From Alteromonas pelagimontana (lineage in GTDB: Bacteria; Pseudomonadota; Gammaproteobacteria; Enterobacterales; Alteromonadaceae), in contig NZ_CP052766.1 of NCBI RefSeq assembly GCF_002499975.2, positions 4,216,001-4,280,000 on the forward strand: a stretch of 64,000 nucleotides of DNA, read 5' to 3'. This document shows, one piece after another, positions 38,442-47,522 of this stretch (its first letter is position 1; every line of letters begins with the position of its first letter). Both the position numbers and the translations under genes were made by a program. The notes beneath the pieces were generated by a model, which saw only the letters and a list, made by a program, of their open reading frames with translations, did no database searches and was not told the DNA's origin.

Positions 38442-38998
38442 TCAATCGCAATGCATTAGAGGCGTGGGTTCGCTATAGTCCCGTACTCTAAACTCAAACA
38501 ACGCATCCTCTTTTACACTTGCATCCATCGCAAACATTGCCACTACCGGGCAAGTTTGTTGGTCGTTGCGTAATGTAACCTCTCCTTTGGAATCATCAGC
38601 TTGAGCCAACCCTAAACCAGGAACTTCTGGTGTGCGTTTGTCACCTTCCATATAGGTTTTCGTTAGTCGGATAGCATCATCTAAACAAATTAATTTGTTT
38701 TGAAAATTCGCTGGATCTTCCATGCGCAGCTGAAGGTCAAGTAGCTTAGACTTTTCTCCGTAAGGACCAAAAAGTAAAAAAGATGACGGATTCAGGCTTA
38801 CCTTCTTAAATGTCGCGCGCTGGTTTTTATCCAGTTTTGTAAATAGTGCGGCTTGCTTGAGCTGACCAAGTTCAGAAACTACGCGACCAGAACAAAAATC
38901 TATTGATACACTAAAGCCTTCTGATATTTTTTCCTTAAACCGTTTCTCTCCTTTCTCCGCGATTGTTTGACGTGGTCAACCAAATTCACACAACCCAG

Positions 38999-39877
38999 TT
39001 AAGCAGCTTTTCCTAAGTTAGCCATTTCAGCCTCATATTGACTTGGACTTCTGTAATCCAGATATGAGTGCATTCTTTGACTGTTATAAAACATTGTGAT
39101 GTATTGCAGGATATCCTGCTGAGCAGCGTGGCGGCTCTGGTAGTGGCGCCATTGCACACGCTCTTGCTTTAACGTGCCGAAAAAGCTTTCCACAACGGCA
39201 TTATCCCAACAGTCACCTTTTCGACTCATGCTGCCTGTAACCTTGTACTGTGCCAGTAATTTCCTAAATTGACGGCTCGCGTATTGCGAACCACGATCCG
39301 AATGATGTATCAGGCCCGCTTTGGGTTTACGTTGCCATAGAGCCATTGTTAACGCATCAAACACAAGCTGAGCATTCATCCGCGAAGACATACTCCAGCC
39401 CACGACTTTTCGTGAGAACAGATCAATTACAACGGCCAGATACAGCCAGCCTTCTTGCGTCCAGATATAGGTAATGTCCGAGACATACGCCTGATCCGGT
39501 TTTTGCGCATCAAAGTCGCGTGACAGCACGTTCTCGAATACAGGTTGCTGATGGTCGCTGTTAGTCGTTACTTTGTATTTTCTGCGCCTTCTAACGCTAA
39601 CACCGGCCTCCTTCATCAAGGTGCGCGTTCGTTGTTTTCCAACCGGATAACCCAGTGAATTCAGCGCTCGTTTCATACGCCTTACGCCATAGGTAAAGTC
39701 ACTGGTATCTGCAATTTTCTGTACCCACTCAATTAGCTCATCATGCTGTGGATCTGGTTCAAGTTGTTCGTTACGTCGCATGGCGCTGTAGTAATTATGA
39801 CGACTAACTTCCAGAACCTGGCACATCAGGCTAATCGGCCAGGTCTTCTTATGTTGGGTGATGAAACCGTATTTCAC
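38999..39877 (-). CDS. IS3-family transposase OrfB (integrase core)
   Basis: 292 residues. HTH_21-like region, then an rve integrase core with the D-D-35-E triad: Asp in YVSDITYIW, Asp in IHHSDRGSQYAS, Glu in NAVVESFFGTLKQE. As an independent gene it would start with GTG at 39877, which overlaps the orfA stop (GTGA). No A6G slippery run is visible at the junction, so translational coupling rather than -1 frameshifting is one possibility. Confidence 0.95.
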   Translation of the reverse strand: MKYGFITQHKKTWPISLMCQVLEVSRHNYYSAMRRNEQLEPDPQHDELIEWVQKIADTSDFTYGVRRMKRALNSLGYPVGKQRTRTLMKEAGVSVRRRRKYKVTTNSDHQQPVFENVLSRDFDAQKPDQAYVSDITYIWTQEGWLYLAVVIDLFSRKVVGWSMSSRMNAQLVFDALTMALWQRKPKAGLIHHSDRGSQYASRQFRKLLAQYKVTGSMSRKGDCWDNAVVESFFGTLKQERVQWRHYQSRHAAQQDILQYITMFYNSQRMHSYLDYRSPSQYEAEMANLGKAA

Positions 39878-40167
39878 TTGGTTTCTTTGGCAAAGAAGAC
39901 CGTCGCCTTTTTTAGGATCTCTTTCTCCATTTTCAGGCGCTTATTCTCTTCTCTGAGCCGACGGATTTCTTCCTGTTCCGGCGTCAACTTACCATTACCA
40001 CGAAATGCATGGTCACCTTCTGACTCCTGCTCTTTAAGCCAACGCCCCAACATATTTGCGCTAATACCAAGGCTACGAGCTGCCTCAGTAATCTTGTAAT
40101 TTTGTTCTGTAACCAGACTCACAGCATCTAGTTTGAATTCTTTTGAATAGCTTTTTCGGGTTTTCAT
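39874..40167 (-). CDS. IS3-family transposase OrfA (helix-turn-helix)
   Basis: 97 residues from the ATG at 40167, preceded by TGGAG. Contains a helix-turn-helix (ITEAARSLGISANMLGRWLKE) and a leucine-zipper-like coiled coil (RRLREENKRLKMEKEILKKA). It binds the IS ends and regulates transposition together with OrfB. Confidence 0.94.
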   Translation of the reverse strand: MKTRKSYSKEFKLDAVSLVTEQNYKITEAARSLGISANMLGRWLKEQESEGDHAFRGNGKLTPEQEEIRRLREENKRLKMEKEILKKATVFFAKETK

Positions 40168-40809
40168 ATACACTCCAGTTGAGTTAATTATCTCTTAACT
40201 GGGTGTGTGAATCTATTGGAGCACGTCAGTTTCGTCTGCCAGAGTATCGGGAGATTGCCCTATTAGACTGGCCGCACCAGCCAATACAGCTCCCCACATT
40301 CCCTCTTTTTCAACATCTACATCACCAGACGCTTTAAAATTTACCTCGGGTGTTTCTGTCGGCTTTAACCACATCGCCAGGCGTTTCGCCTGTGGATCAT
40401 ATTTAGCCGCTACCCTGCCCTGCAAGCTTATATCCACTTGAAATTGAGCAAACTCGCTTACTTTAAATTCTGCGCCTAACTTTTCTTTTTCTCTATACAG
40501 CCAACGCCATCCCTCTATTCCTAGCAGTAAGGTTATTATGTCCTGTTGTTTCTCATTATATTCCACCTCACAGGAGTGAATCCAAAGGGTGCCACTGTAA
40601 GCGGTGGCACCGCCCGGAAGATCTCGCTTTAGACCCCGGTAGCGATTTTGTAAACGATCACATATTCGTTTTCCTGCAATGTCTACTAGCGCGGCAGATA
40701 AATGCTCTGACTCAGTTAACGCAGGCGCGCTCGACATACTAAGCCAAAGCAATAGTAGCATCGCGAAAGAATTCTTGATGCAAGTCCTCCTTATTTCATT
40801 TTTTGCAAT

Positions 40810-41077
40810 TAGGGCGCGTTGATCTTTGCTGTGGGAATTTCGTTCAAAATAAACTTGGGTTGATCGCCCCGCGAACTATGTAGCGTAGTGAACTAAGCAA
40901 ATAGTGAGCAACAAAGAGCAAGACAGGTTTATGAAGAACCCGCCGGGCAGCGCTTGCAGATACTTTCTACTGCGTTATCAACTGTTCATGTAGGCCCAAC
41001 TACATTTCACAGTCTCTGCCTTGTATAAAGCACCTGTAATGGCTGCAAAAGTGAACAGCAAAGGTCAACGCGCCCTA
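40810..41077 (-). repeat. MITE-like element, full copy B
   Basis: 268 bp. The two ends form a near-perfect 23-bp terminal inverted repeat: TAGGGCGCGTTGATCTTTGC at the left and, in reverse complement, TAGGGCGCGTTGACCTTTGC at the right, each continuing TGT. The outer TA at each end fits a TA target duplication as in IS630/Tc1-type elements. It aligns in reverse orientation with copy A over its full length. No open reading frame. It lies just upstream of the IS3-interrupted gene. Confidence 0.85.
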
Positions 41078-41608
41078 GTGACAACGAACGTTCTTTCCGG
41101 GACAGTATGTTGCCCGGGCCATATTAACTGGTAGTGGTTGTACGTGCACTTTTATGTAAAAGGTCTATTCCGCCAGTTGATAAGGCGCTACATCTAATTC
41201 CAAAGCGGTAAATGAAGTAAACTATCACCGTCAAGATCCTCGCCTCATAAATTGTCTTGTCGATCGTAAGTGGTGGGTTAAAATTGACTACTTTAGCTTA
41301 CAGGTTTGAGGAGCAAGCGCACTTTTAGTATTAGACATATCAATTATTAGACAGCGGTCTAGAGCACCGATATTCAAGTTAACGTAAATCGAAAAAGCGG
41401 AAGTTAAGGCCTTAGCTCTTCTTGTTTCTACCCCACTAATATAGCGGCATGTTTAAGCGGCCTTTGCAAACCTGATGTACGGTCTGCTGGTCAGTATTTT
41501 AAGTTCTAAACTCTAATTCAGACTGCAGGTGTAAAAAAAGCGATTAATATAGCGATTACGCCAAAGTCGCTAGGTACCCATACACTAGAGCGTCCCGATC
41601 AATAAAAG
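41078..41608. other. Intergenic region downstream of the oxidase operon
   Basis: About 530 bases between MITE copy B and the CtaG gene's stop codon. No ORF with a ribosome binding site, no clear terminator and no recognised repeat on either strand. Confidence 0.4.
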
Positions 41609-42412
41609 CTAATTATCGATAAATCGCCGCTGTAATTGCCGATACCAGCGATGACCTGCCCACATTGCTGCCGTTATATAAGGAATACCGCCTAACACCC
41701 ACATGAGCAAACCTGCCAACTGCTGATCGGCTAAGTCGCGGGATTCACCATATAAAGGTTCTTTTGCAAAAGTCAGCAATGCGCCTAAAAACCCTGTGTG
41801 CATCAGTGTCAGCAACAGCGCCAATAATGCGTAAGGTACCTTGCGTGTAAAGGCATGGAGACACGCCCACCAAAACCATACTGCAGTTACTAAAAAGCAA
41901 GCGTGTTCAAATATATGAACCCATGGATTTTCGACCGCCAGCATATAGAACGCAGGTATGTGCCAAAACCAAATCATAAAGCCGTGGACATAGGCGCACA
42001 CCATCGGGTACTGAGTAATTTTAAAGGCCGATTTCCATAACCATTTTCCATAGCGACCACACTCCCGATACAACTGAGGCAGCGGCCGAGCCAGTGCAAA
42101 GGCAGGAGCGATTATTACCATCATAAACATATGCTGAGTCATGTGCGCCGCAGAACTGTGTTCAGCCCACTCGTCAAGCGGTCCCAGAATCGTAAATAAG
42201 GTTATTACAGCCGTAATATGAAATACCCAGCGGCGCCAGGGCGTGGGGGTAGCATGCCGGGCGCCTAGCCAGTAAAGAATCCAAAACGCAAACACAACGG
42301 CAGCGGTCAAGCCAGCCGCAACAGCATCCTGCCCTTCACTGGTAATGGGATTATGCGCCCAGGCTGGTGCAGCCCATAGTACAGAAATAAATAAGATGTG
42401 TATTATAAACAT
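41609..42412 (-). CDS. ctaG: Cytochrome c oxidase assembly factor, caa3-type CtaG
   Basis: 267 residues from the ATG at 42412, which gives a signal-like N-terminus (MFIIHILFISVLWAAPAWA). About seven hydrophobic segments follow with the conserved AAHMTQHMFMMVIIAP, GFMIWFWHIPAFY and FEHACFLVTAVWFWW, histidine-rich motifs typical of the CtaG family that helps build the CuB/CuA centres. It overlaps the preceding gene by 10 bp and is last in the oxidase operon. Distinct from the Cox11-type proteins also called CtaG. Confidence 0.87.
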   Translation of the reverse strand: MFIIHILFISVLWAAPAWAHNPITSEGQDAVAAGLTAAVVFAFWILYWLGARHATPTPWRRWVFHITAVITLFTILGPLDEWAEHSSAAHMTQHMFMMVIIAPAFALARPLPQLYRECGRYGKWLWKSAFKITQYPMVCAYVHGFMIWFWHIPAFYMLAVENPWVHIFEHACFLVTAVWFWWACLHAFTRKVPYALLALLLTLMHTGFLGALLTFAKEPLYGESRDLADQQLAGLLMWVLGGIPYITAAMWAGHRWYRQLQRRFIDN

Positions 42413-42744
42413 GGCACTATCACCATCGTCGGCACACCGACTGCCAACGTCGCCAAACATCCAACAAGGTAAACTGCTGCCGCCAACCGCAAGGTGAAGC
42501 GGGCTTGCTTGACGCTGTCTTGCATACGACGCCAGCACAACAAAGCACACCAAGCCAGATAAGCAGAGGTAACAAGTGTGGATATCATCAGAGCGGCATT
42601 TATCCAATTGAAAACGCCGCTATCAGGTGGCGGAGGACTTACTACACAAGCGACAGACAAACCACCATAAATCGCTACAAACCACACCGCCCATATCACC
42701 AAGCCTGCTGTAATGTGCCAGGGATGTGTACTGACTATCTTCAT
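42403..42744 (-). CDS. Small three-helix membrane protein of the oxidase operon
   Basis: 113 residues from the ATG at 42744, whose ATGA overlaps the end of the subunit I gene. Three hydrophobic segments (~11-33, ~49-70, ~87-108) separated by short loops. No recognised family. Position between subunit I-III and CtaG suggests a small accessory or structural subunit of the oxidase; this is inference from context. Confidence 0.75.
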   Translation of the reverse strand: MKIVSTHPWHITAGLVIWAVWFVAIYGGLSVACVVSPPPPDSGVFNWINAALMISTLVTSAYLAWCALLCWRRMQDSVKQARFTLRLAAAVYLVGCLATLAVGVPTMVIVPCL

Positions 42745-45248
42745 GCGGCTTTCCAAACCAACGGCAGAAGCAAAAAGCTGGCGTAGCTAATCCAGAATAT
42801 TGTCAGGCTGAATAACCACATCGGGTTCATAACAACGGGTTCGTAGGGCAACCTGGCACTGACATAGCCATAACCTGCACGTAATGCCTGTAAACCGGTT
42901 ACTATCACACTTAAGCCACTATGAAATATTAAAAACGCTAACATTACCAAAAGGACTGCATCGTGGGCCAGTTTAGTATATTGAAGCTCGCTGGTTAAGG
43001 TAATCCACAATAGTACCAGCAGGTGTAACAGCCCTAATCCCGTAACCAGCCATAGCTGAATAACCAGGTGCTGATCGTTTCCTCCACACAGACGTTTTAC
43101 CAAGCGTCTGTAAAGTACCACTGCGACTGTTAACAAGGCGCCGCTTAGCGCCATTTTTCCTAATGGAATAGCCGAAGATTCCGGAACAGCCCAGTTAGGA
43201 GCTACTGTCCATAAATAAAGCCAGCCAAAAAGCAACGATAAATACAAAGCACCATCAGCTAATAGCGTCACTGCCATTCCCCATAACCCAGGCCCGTCAC
43301 ACGTACGCGAATGTAGCGGCGGCTCGTCTCGCGCTTGTTCTTCAGGGGTAAGAGGCGCCATAGATTTGTGCGCTCCATTTTCCCAACTCCAGCGAAACAG
43401 AAAAACAGCCGCCACTACTGCCGCGCCCATGGCCACCGGATAGGCCCGCACTAATAAACTTATGCAAACGATTGCCAACGCTAAAGCGACCAATAGCGGC
43501 CACCATGAGTGACTAGGGATATGCATGACCTCTTTTAATTTGCCGGTAATCGCATCGGTACCATAAAGTTCGCGTCTTCCATGTTCAATGCTGCTAAGTC
43601 CGTGTACGCCTTGTGCCATACTACGGGGCAACCCCTGATCCTGCCACAGTGGATGACGATTTTCGATACGCGGGATACTAATGAAGTTGTAGGTGGTTGG
43701 CGGCGTTCCTGTCGCCCACTCTAACGTGTCTGCCATCCAGGGGTTATGGCTGGCCTTGGCGCCGAATTTAAAATGCATTATTACGTCGAGGATTAACATC
43801 CCCACGCCCATTGCCATGATAAAACCACCGAAGGAAGAGAGTAGATTTAGCCAATCCCAGCCAAGATCGCTTTGATAGGTAAATACCCGTCGAGGCATGC
43901 CCAAAAGACCAGTGATATGCATTAGTAGAAAAGTGATATTAAAACCTAGAAAAACCAGCCAAAATGCCCAGCTTCCTATTTTCTTAGAAGGCATTCTGCC
44001 AGAGAAGTGAGGTAACCAATAATAAAGCCCGCCAATCAAAGGAAAAAGCATCCCTCCGATCAACACGTAATGAAAATGAGCGACCACAAAATGCGTATCG
44101 TGAACTTGCCAATTGAACGGTACCAGAGCCAGCATGACCCCCGTAAGCCCGCCGCAGACAAAAATAAAAAGAAAGCCAAACATCCAAAGCATAGGCAACT
44201 GAAAGCTGACGCGACCAGTCCACAACGTTGCTATCCAGGCAAATACCTGAATGCCTGTGGGAATCGCAACCAGCATACTGGCCACGGAAAAAAATGCCTG
44301 CGCCAGTTGCGGAATTCCAACGGTAAACATGTGATGAACCCACAGGCCGAAGCTAATAAAGCCCATCGTGATTACCGCTAAGACTATCCAGCGGTATCCG
44401 ACTAACGGACGACCAGCGAAAACAGGGAGAATGGTGGAAACAATACCCGCAGCAGGTAAAAATATAATGTATACCTCTGGATGCCCGAACAGCCAGAACA
44501 AATGTTGCCATAGCACCGGGTCGCCACCTGCGGCCGAATCAAAAAAAGGCATTCCAGCAGCGCGCTCAAGTTCAAGTAAGATACTGGCAAAAATTAACGG
44601 CGGAAAGCCAAAAACAATCATTAATGCCATGGCTAAAATATACCAGGCAAAAATGGGCATTTTGCCGAGTGTCATTCCGGGTGCCCGAGTACGTAGAATA
44701 GATACAGTTAACTCAATGCCGGCTGAAACCGCAGAAATCTCTACAAAAGTAATTCCCAACAGCCAAAAATCAGAACCGGGGCCGGGGGAGAATTCTGCAC
44801 TTGATAAAGGCGTGTACATGAACCACCCGGCATCTGGTGCGATACCAAGAAGCAAGCTAGAGGTTATGATGAGGCCGCCAAACAGATAGCAGTAGTAACC
44901 TAACGCGCTGAGGCGCGGAAACACCAGATCACGGGTACCGATCATCTTGGGTATCAAGTACATCGCCGCCCCTTCCAGCACCGGGATAGCAAAGAGAAAC
45001 ATCATCACCGTGCCATGCATAGTAAATACCTGAGCATAGAGATCCGGACTTAACAGGTCATGTTCCGGTAACGCTAGCTGAGTGCGAATGAGCATCGCTA
45101 AGATGCCACCCAGCAGGAAGAAAACCACACCGGTCAACATGAATCTCAAGCTAATAGAAGTGTGATTTACAGCCGCTAATGCTCCCCATCCGGGTAGGTT
45201 GTCCCAAACCCTGGAAAACTTGGCATCAAGCACAGATTCCCTATTCAT
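42741..45248 (-). CDS. ctaD: Haem-copper oxidase subunit I fused to a subunit III-like domain
   Basis: 835 residues from the ATG at 45248 (GAGGGAAAG just upstream, 8-bp overlap with coxB). Residues ~1-560 are subunit I: haem a ligand His78, CuB/Tyr motif HPEVY at 256-260, His305-His306, and HFHY at 391-394 with the haem ligands. The residue after these, ~620-835, has five or six membrane helices that resemble subunit III (LLADGALYLSLLFGWLYLW). It reduces oxygen to water and pumps protons. At the K-pathway position (SFQLPMLW) a glutamine, Gln350, replaces the lysine seen in A1-type oxidases. Confidence 0.93.
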   Translation of the reverse strand: MNRESVLDAKFSRVWDNLPGWGALAAVNHTSISLRFMLTGVVFFLLGGILAMLIRTQLALPEHDLLSPDLYAQVFTMHGTVMMFLFAIPVLEGAAMYLIPKMIGTRDLVFPRLSALGYYCYLFGGLIITSSLLLGIAPDAGWFMYTPLSSAEFSPGPGSDFWLLGITFVEISAVSAGIELTVSILRTRAPGMTLGKMPIFAWYILAMALMIVFGFPPLIFASILLELERAAGMPFFDSAAGGDPVLWQHLFWLFGHPEVYIIFLPAAGIVSTILPVFAGRPLVGYRWIVLAVITMGFISFGLWVHHMFTVGIPQLAQAFFSVASMLVAIPTGIQVFAWIATLWTGRVSFQLPMLWMFGFLFIFVCGGLTGVMLALVPFNWQVHDTHFVVAHFHYVLIGGMLFPLIGGLYYWLPHFSGRMPSKKIGSWAFWLVFLGFNITFLLMHITGLLGMPRRVFTYQSDLGWDWLNLLSSFGGFIMAMGVGMLILDVIMHFKFGAKASHNPWMADTLEWATGTPPTTYNFISIPRIENRHPLWQDQGLPRSMAQGVHGLSSIEHGRRELYGTDAITGKLKEVMHIPSHSWWPLLVALALAIVCISLLVRAYPVAMGAAVVAAVFLFRWSWENGAHKSMAPLTPEEQARDEPPLHSRTCDGPGLWGMAVTLLADGALYLSLLFGWLYLWTVAPNWAVPESSAIPLGKMALSGALLTVAVVLYRRLVKRLCGGNDQHLVIQLWLVTGLGLLHLLVLLWITLTSELQYTKLAHDAVLLVMLAFLIFHSGLSVIVTGLQALRAGYGYVSARLPYEPVVMNPMWLFSLTIFWISYASFLLLPLVWKAA

Positions 45249-45942
45249 TCTTTCCCTCATGTTGTTGTGCCAGCCAGTTTTTAAAATCTGATGCAGAATG
45301 TGCAACTACCTCAAATTTCATAAATGCGTGTGATTGCCCGCAATATTCTGCGCATTGCCCACCATAACTTCCTGGTTTATCAGCCTGTATTCGCACCACA
45401 TTAGTACGACCCGGAATCGCGTCTATTTTACCGCCCAGTCGCGGCACCCAAAAGCCGTGAATAACATCTGCACTGGTTACATACACATCAATTGGCGTAT
45501 CGACAGGGATGTGTATTTCATCGGTGAGTTGAATGTTCTGCTTCGGGTACTTCACCTGCCACTCCCACCGCTTAGCATGAACGTCAATATGTAGCGCGCG
45601 AGCATCTGGCCATGGCATCATTTTGTGACCCTCCGGAATACCAAACGCTAGCAGTACCGTCATGGCAACCACGGGTAAACCAGTTCCGCCAGCCAAGATA
45701 AACCGGTTGAGAACCCGGCGGACTTCTAAATCACTGTAGTCGCGACTACGTTTTCGCATCGCATACCACCAGAGCCCGCAAACACCAAAAAGCACTAATG
45801 TAGCAACGATAAACATTCCCCACCAGATCCATGCCACTGATCGAGCATACGGACCAGCAGGATCCAACGTAGAATAATAGCCACTACAGCCCGATAGCAG
45901 CAAGACACTGAAAATAAGGAATACTTCTGCTACTCTGGTCAT
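45241..45942 (-). CDS. coxB: Cytochrome c oxidase subunit II (CuA), lipoprotein
   Basis: 233 residues. A lipobox LLSGC puts the lipid-modified Cys at residue 19; two membrane helices (~36-60, ~85-102) follow, then the CuA cupredoxin domain. CuA ligands are seen as His in SADVIHGFW and the set in QCAEYCGQSHAFM; aromatic electron-entry residues are in HAKRWEWQVKYP. There is no fused cytochrome c domain, so a separate cytochrome c must donate. AAGGAG before the ATG. First gene of a four-gene overlapping operon running to ctaG. Confidence 0.95.
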   Translation of the reverse strand: MTRVAEVFLIFSVLLLSGCSGYYSTLDPAGPYARSVAWIWWGMFIVATLVLFGVCGLWWYAMRKRSRDYSDLEVRRVLNRFILAGGTGLPVVAMTVLLAFGIPEGHKMMPWPDARALHIDVHAKRWEWQVKYPKQNIQLTDEIHIPVDTPIDVYVTSADVIHGFWVPRLGGKIDAIPGRTNVVRIQADKPGSYGGQCAEYCGQSHAFMKFEVVAHSASDFKNWLAQQHEGKNE

Positions 45943-45981
45943 TCTACTCCTTCTCTAACCATCACAGAGCGAGACGCCAAT

Positions 45982-46464
45982 ATGTCTAAAGCCAGAATTA
46001 ACAGTCGCGCAGCAATTAAAGGTCACCCTCTGCATCCGGCTTTGATCCATTTTCCCATAGCGGCGCTGCTTTTGCTGATTGTTACTGACATTGTCTTTGT
46101 CTTCACTGATGATCCCTTTTGGGCAGGAGCCAGCTTCTGGTTGGCAGCTGTGGGTCTGGCAGGTGGTATCGTTGCAAGTTTGCCAGGGGCTATCGACGTT
46201 TTCTCCATGCGCTTGATTCGGCGAATTGTTGCAGCCTGGGCTCATGGTGTGCTGGCGATAATGATGCTGTCGCTGGCCACCCTTAACCTGATGTTGCGTT
46301 TGGGTGATGATCCCGGGGCCCTGATTATGCCCTGGGGCCTGTATATCAGCATACTCGCAGGAATAATGATTAACGTTGCTGGTTCGCTGGGTGCCCAATT
46401 GGTGTTCGAATATGGTGTAGGAATGGATATCCCGCAGGAAGAAGAACGTCGGGTGAAGCCTTAA
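45982..46464 (+). CDS. DUF2231 membrane protein
   Basis: 160 residues with four hydrophobic segments. The start KGHPLHPALIHFPIAALLL is the hallmark of DUF2231, a family of unknown function often encoded near respiratory oxidases or redox genes. It diverges from coxB with 39 bp between start codons, so the two probably share a regulatory region. Its stop overlaps the convergent CopD-like gene by 4 bp. Confidence 0.85.
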   Translation: MSKARINSRAAIKGHPLHPALIHFPIAALLLLIVTDIVFVFTDDPFWAGASFWLAAVGLAGGIVASLPGAIDVFSMRLIRRIVAAWAHGVLAIMMLSLATLNLMLRLGDDPGALIMPWGLYISILAGIMINVAGSLGAQLVFEYGVGMDIPQEEERRVKP

Positions 46465-46922
46465 AGTCGCCATGGGAAAGCCTCCGGTATGGCAGGCTTT
46501 GCCAGCACCACCCATACCACAGCGACAATACAGCTGCTCGTCAACACAAACAGTATCCAGCTAAACGTCTTTAAATTACGCAGTTCATTACGTTCGAGTC
46601 GCGTAATAAGCAGCCCCATACTGGCGTGAGAGGCTGTCATCAAACTCACCAGCGTAAGTTTTACAAACAACCAGAACGTCACCTTTTCACCTACCACAAA
46701 GACCAACGTTCCAGCGATAATAGCAATGATGGCGGCTGGCGATGCTACGTGGGTAAAAACCAATCGTGCCAAAGAACCGATGTCGGTGGGCAGACGGTGA
46801 TAATGTTCCTGCTCTTGTGCTGTGTGCACGACCAAAATAGGCACATACAGCACTGCCGCCGTCCACACGAGTAACGATAGTATATGCAGGATCAAAAACC
46901 ACAGCACAGAAAATTTCTCCAA
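46461..46922 (-). CDS. CopD/DUF2269-like membrane protein
   Basis: 153 residues with four membrane segments. Histidines occur in helix 1 (LILHILSLLVWTAAVLY), the following loop (VVHTAQEQEHYHRL) and helix 2 (LVFTHVASPAAII), reminiscent of the CopD and DUF2269/HemJ-like integral membrane proteins that bind haem or copper. Function uncertain. It lies beside the oxidase genes, which would suit a metal or haem role; inference only. Confidence 0.65.
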   Translation of the reverse strand: MEKFSVLWFLILHILSLLVWTAAVLYVPILVVHTAQEQEHYHRLPTDIGSLARLVFTHVASPAAIIAIIAGTLVFVVGEKVTFWLFVKLTLVSLMTASHASMGLLITRLERNELRNLKTFSWILFVLTSSCIVAVVWVVLAKPAIPEAFPWRL

Positions 46923-47522
46923 AAATAATTGAATTTAACCAAATTAATCTTCTTAGACTGGAACCCAGCTTGCCAGAAATGCATTAGAATTCAAGCCAAA
47001 GCATCTGCGGCACTCGCTTTGTCATGTAACGCGGATTTAACAAATATTGTGTGCTAATAACAGGTTATTTTTCTAGGTTGGTAAAACGGCTACGCTTCTT
47101 CTACATCTTTTTAAGCTTTCAACTTATACATCGCAATAGCGCCGTAGGGTTCAAAAATGAAAATTTAAAGAGTGTTCTGCTGAGTCGGTAGGCACGGCTA
47201 TTATCCGCTGTATTGATAATACTAATCTGCCCAAAGAATACCCTACAGCAGTTAATTCGCTACGTTGCCTTTATTTGAACGAAACAATTGTTCGAAGCGA
47301 AGCGGCGCCTTTTTCATGAACCGCTGAATGAATTATGAGAGGAATTATTGTCAGTATGGATTGCTTATAACAGGAAATAACTTGCAGACAAGCTTCAAAC
47401 CGGGATCTTTTCTAACCGGAACATTAGCCGTTAATGTGATAAAAGAGGGGCTATCAGCCCCTGCTATTCATGAACGGCAACTCGCATAAGGAAACAAAAT
47501 AGTGTTTGGCTTATAGTTGGAG
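46923..47522. other. Intergenic region between the CopD-like and EAL genes
   Basis: About 600 bases with no credible ORF. A hairpin AGGGGCT-ATC-AGCCCCT at 47446-47462 lies 60 bp downstream of the EAL stop; it lacks a T run on either strand. No member of the repeat families found elsewhere in the window was recognised here. Confidence 0.4.

Larger units (their letters stand above)
38968..40228 (-). mobile_element. Complete IS3-family insertion sequence
   Basis: 1261 bp, ends TGACGTG...CACGTCA. The terminal inverted repeats extend over about 35 bp with a few mismatches and share ATTCACACA and CCCAGTTAAG. Flanked by a 3-bp duplication GTT (38965-38967 and 40229-40231). Two overlapping genes, orfA and orfB, both intact. 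Orientation is the same as the interrupted gene. Confidence 0.94.
38442..40761 (-). pseudogene. Secreted protein gene interrupted by an IS3-family element
   Basis: The 5' part (40761 down to 40229) encodes a signal-peptide-like start (MLLLLWLSMSSAPA) and about 177 residues ending ...LADET. The 3' part resumes at 38964 and runs to 38442 with the remaining residues. If the IS (38968-40228) and one copy of its GTT duplication are removed, the frame is continuous with no stop and gives about 351 residues, joining ADET to IAEKGEKRFKEK. No family recognised; probably a periplasmic protein. A strong AAGGAGG lies 6 bases before an in-frame ATC five codons upstream of the ATG, which would give an ideal signal peptide, so the original start may have been mutated after inactivation. 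Confidence 0.88.

Noticed and set aside
44368..44889. 173-codon ORF on the + strand inside the oxidase subunit I gene
   Set aside because: It is antisense to the haem- and copper-binding core of subunit I and its translation has no domain; a shadow of biased codon use.
45955..46515. 186-codon ORF on the - strand
   Set aside because: Antisense to the DUF2231 gene, rich in Gln, His and Cys with no family; the DUF2231 product is recognisable.
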